This document shows, one piece after another, positions 24,343 through 27,027 of a DNA stretch of 27,027 nt. The notes under the pieces were generated by a model. The model saw nothing but the letters and a program-made list of their open reading frames with translations, did no database searches and was not told the DNA's origin. Location: the NCBI GenBank assembly GCA_964194625.1, contig CAXMNC010000245.1, forward strand, positions 1-27,027. The letters are read 5' to 3'. Position numbers and translations under genes: made by a program. This DNA is from SPGG2 sp964194625 (GTDB taxonomy: Bacteria; Pseudomonadota; Gammaproteobacteria; Acidiferrobacterales; SPGG2). Every line of letters begins with the position of its first letter. Position 1 is the first letter of the stretch.

Positions 24343-27027
24343 ATGAAGTTCTATTGTCGGTGTGCTCACATTCGCCTCGTCCATCCGTGGCGCTGGGTTC
24401 CAGACGTTTTACTAAAGCCTGGGTACACCCGATCGCTTGCTTTCCTTCTTCCAATCCTGTTCTTACTCTCTAGTTGTACCGCAGATAGTTCAGACAAAGT
24501 CGCCGCAAATGGTGCCAACAGTCCACCGATCATCATCAATGATCCACCGCCAAATGAGGAGCCACCGGGGCCGGCGGAGTCGTGCATGTCCTGTCACAAC
24601 GGCTCGACCTTAAACGACTACGCGGGATCCGGTTTGGAGAATCCACATCCATTTACGGGTGCGACGAACATCAAGTGCACCACCTGTCACGGTGGCGATG
24701 GTGAGGCGAGCCGTAAAAGCCTGGCCCATGTGCCACGACCACCGCAACTCGGCAACGATCAGAATCAAATCAACGACCCGGTTGCCTACTTCAATGCCTT
24801 GACGTTAACTGGCCTTGACAAGTTCCCTGACTACCAACGCAATGGCAATACATACTCCGCCTTGGACTACCTGCAATTTATCAATCCTGGCGACCTGCGA
24901 GTTGTGCAGGAATTCAGGAGTTGCGGCGAGTGCCACGGTCCCAGGGCGCTGAGCTCGCCCGCGAGTAAGCACGCTGAATGGATGGCGCGCAGCCCAATAG
25001 GTACCGAGACCGGTATTTTCTCCGGCGCGACCTATGCCCTCGGAATCGATAATGCAATACCCGAAAACGCCGACCTGTATGAGAAGACGGGTGCCGATCT
25101 AAGCTTCCGGGCCGTGCAAAACCCGAATGCGCCGTCAGCCAGCGTCGGCGCTGTTCAACGGTTACTTGAATTCCCGGTCTTTAGTGTCTTTGGAAACACT
25201 GGTGGCGCCGATATATATCAGAACCCGTTCTACAGCTCAGTCAATCTGCCCAATGACCTCCGGCAAGATAACTCCGTTAAGCCCAATTCGGCATTGGCCA
25301 ATCTGTATCACGAGCAGGTGGCGTTTACCTGTGGCGATTGCCACTTGGGCAGCGCTGGTGCCAACAATCGTTATGGTGATTTCCGCTCTTCAGGTTGTAC
25401 CGCTTGCCACATGCGATACAGCTTGGACGGACGCAGCCGCTCAGGCGATCCCAAGGTAAACAAAAATGAGCCAGCCAATCCCGACGCCATCGCCGCGCCC
25501 GAGCGACCACATATTCGCCGACACCTGATTCGAAGCGTAGCCAAGACGCTGCCAAGCGGTGAGTTCGTTCATGGCATCGATGACTATACATGCGCCGGAT
25601 GTCACCAAGGTTCTAATAGAACTGTGATGCAATATTGGGGCATTCGCCTCGATCAGAATGCCGATCTAGCCAATGGATTTCAATATCCAGCGCGGCCGGT
25701 GACATTTCAGAATACGGCCAATGACACACGGCTATTCGATCCCAACGTCGGCAATCAAACCTTTAACGGTCGTATCGCCGACCAGTACATCTTGTTCGAA
25801 GATTATGATGGCGATGGCCGCGACGATACGCCGCCCGATGTCCACTACGAAGCGGGTCTCGGCTGTATCGATTGTCACGGAAGCTTCGGCCTGCACGGTG
25901 GCAACGACAACGAAAGTGAAATCCTTAGTCGGCAGGAACAAAAGGTGGCGATTAGTTGCGAGGTTTGTCACGGTGGTATCGATGCCTACGCACAAACGAC
26001 ATCTTGTGTCACCTATGAAGGCACGGCGGCACAGTGTGCGGTGGACAAGAAGGGCAATGCGTTACGCCATGTGACCAAGGAAACCGGCGATGAGTACTAT
26101 CTGGTCAGTCGTCTCGATGGACGACGCCATTATCTACCACAAACCAGGGATACCACTGTCGACTCGGGTGTCATTCACCCGTTCACCAACCAGCCCATTT
26201 ACAATGCGCTAGCATCGTATGCGATGGGTCGTGCCGATGGCAGCGTTACCACCGGTATTGGGCCGCAGCAAGACGATCCTAACTTGGTAACTGGCGGTTT
26301 TAGCCACACCGATGAGATGAATTGCACTGCGTGTCATGCCGCTTGGACCGGCGGCTGTATTGGCTGTCATCTCGGCGGTGAATATAACGATGATCCGAAC
26401 GACTTCTTCTTTAGCAACATAACCGGTGAACGTATTGTCTTTAATCAGGCGAACGCCGACTTTGTCTATCAAACGCCGGTGCCGTTTCAGCTCGGCATCG
26501 ACGCCCACAACAAGATCAACCAAATCAGTGCGAACACGACCACGTTCTTCCGTTACACGGACTTGAATGGTGTGGAATCGCGCGTGTTTGCGTTCTCTGA
26601 TCGTAATGCCAATGGCAATAACCCGAACGTACAAGGCAGGGGTGCGTTCGGGGCGCTTGGCCACAACGTCATGATGCCGCATTCCATCCGCGGCCGCGTG
26701 CAGATGAGCAACGAGGGACCCCGCTATTGCGTAGCATGCCACCTGACCGACGGCGGCCTAGCGGCGTTCGGTAAGCAGGCGTACCGCGACTTCCGGGACG
26801 CCATAAAGAACAATCGGCTCATCGAGTTAGATTTTCAGTTGCTACAAGACCACATCGGCAAGAATCCTGGTAATCGACTTAACTCGCCCTTGTGGGTGCA
26901 TATGGTGAGCGGCCTAGGGTCAGGGCTGTTCATGCTTGATCAGAACGGATGCCCCGTCAATCCATTGGACAACAATGCGAACCGACATTACTGCCAAAAT
27001 GGCGCGCCGGCCGCCAATTTCAATCTC
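24343..27027 (+). CDS. Multihaem c-type cytochrome lipoprotein, 3' end cut off by the window
   Basis: An uninterrupted frame of 895 codons runs from ATG 24343, preceded by AGGGA at six bases spacing, to the window end. The N-terminus is a 34-residue basic/aromatic region, then FLLPILFLLSSC with lipobox LSSC (C45), so a lipid anchor is expected. There are 11 CxxCH sites, at codons starting 24583, 24676, 24922, 25330, 25396, 25591, 25864, 25957, 26323, 26356 and 26728. They are far more widely spaced than in the two operon cytochromes, with large domains between, as in cell-surface cytochromes such as OmcA. A DYDGDGRDD loop (about residues 487-497) looks like a calcium site. I infer the terminal, outer-surface electron-exchange protein; location is not proven. 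Confidence 0.85.
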   Translation, partial: MKFYCRCAHIRLVHPWRWVPDVLLKPGYTRSLAFLLPILFLLSSCTADSSDKVAANGANSPPIIINDPPPNEEPPGPAESCMSCHNGSTLNDYAGSGLENPHPFTGATNIKCTTCHGGDGEASRKSLAHVPRPPQLGNDQNQINDPVAYFNALTLTGLDKFPDYQRNGNTYSALDYLQFINPGDLRVVQEFRSCGECHGPRALSSPASKHAEWMARSPIGTETGIFSGATYALGIDNAIPENADLYEKTGADLSFRAVQNPNAPSASVGAVQRLLEFPVFSVFGNTGGADIYQNPFYSSVNLPNDLRQDNSVKPNSALANLYHEQVAFTCGDCHLGSAGANNRYGDFRSSGCTACHMRYSLDGRSRSGDPKVNKNEPANPDAIAAPERPHIRRHLIRSVAKTLPSGEFVHGIDDYTCAGCHQGSNRTVMQYWGIRLDQNADLANGFQYPARPVTFQNTANDTRLFDPNVGNQTFNGRIADQYILFEDYDGDGRDDTPPDVHYEAGLGCIDCHGSFGLHGGNDNESEILSRQEQKVAISCEVCHGGIDAYAQTTSCVTYEGTAAQCAVDKKGNALRHVTKETGDEYYLVSRLDGRRHYLPQTRDTTVDSGVIHPFTNQPIYNALASYAMGRADGSVTTGIGPQQDDPNLVTGGFSHTDEMNCTACHAAWTGGCIGCHLGGEYNDDPNDFFFSNITGERIVFNQANADFVYQTPVPFQLGIDAHNKINQISANTTTFFRYTDLNGVESRVFAFSDRNANGNNPNVQGRGAFGALGHNVMMPHSIRGRVQMSNEGPRYCVACHLTDGGLAAFGKQAYRDFRDAIKNNRLIELDFQLLQDHIGKNPGNRLNSPLWVHMVSGLGSGLFMLDQNGCPVNPLDNNANRHYCQNGAPAANFNL

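Noticed and set aside
24180..24473. 97-codon plus-strand ORF in the divergent cytochrome promoter region
   Set aside because: It overlaps the ATG, ribosome site and lipobox region of the lipoprotein cytochrome in another frame and shows no family features.

Overview
The window looks like a gammaproteobacterial chromosome segment. The CysB-type regulator, fused CysG, DUF3391/HD-GYP protein and NhaD antiporter are of gammaproteobacterial type. I saw no tRNA, rRNA, CRISPR array, transposase or phage gene. No assignment below was checked against a database; all rest on reading the sequence and on remembered family features.

Layout. (1) Positions 1-7240 are mixed housekeeping and accessory genes: the 3' part of a NhaD Na+/H+ antiporter, two small exported or unknown ORFs, a MaoC-type hotdog hydratase, an HD-GYP protein whose HD is changed to QD, a leftward DoxX - GlcG/HbpS - CaiB/BaiF CoA-transferase operon, a YkvA/DUF1232 membrane protein, and what appears to be the 3' remnant of a truncated haemoglobin gene. 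(2) Positions 7240-16870 form a sirohaem-dependent reductase locus: a hairpin, an inverted repeat with LysR-type spacing, a nitrite/sulfite reductase with cysteine pairs in both halves and an extra C-terminal domain, a translationally coupled unknown protein, a 1256-residue fusion resembling both subunits of NfnAB/SudAB (GltD-like plus PyrK-like), a CysB-like regulator, and sirohaem synthase cysG on the opposite strand. A 24-bp element (22/24 identical) lies upstream of both the reductase and cysG, which suggests joint control. Most simply this is assimilatory sulfite (or nitrite) reduction with its own flavoprotein electron donor in place of CysJ.

(3) Positions 16944-27027 are the most unusual part: a multihaem cytochrome locus. 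A compact leftward operon encodes, in transcription order, a membrane-anchored TPR protein, a His-rich integral membrane protein that could be a b-type cytochrome, an 18-haem cytochrome c made of five three-haem repeats, an 11-haem cytochrome c whose last site is CxxxCH, and a 958-residue AMIN/SPOR/TPR protein ending in a predicted outer-membrane beta-barrel. Divergently, a lipoprotein cytochrome with at least 11 CxxCH sites runs off the window end. Together there are 39 CxxCH plus one CxxxCH sites. The parts match what a route from the quinone pool across the periplasm and outer membrane to the cell surface would need, so I infer a candidate extracellular electron-transfer conduit. Direction (metal or electrode reduction versus uptake of electrons from a solid donor) cannot be told from sequence.
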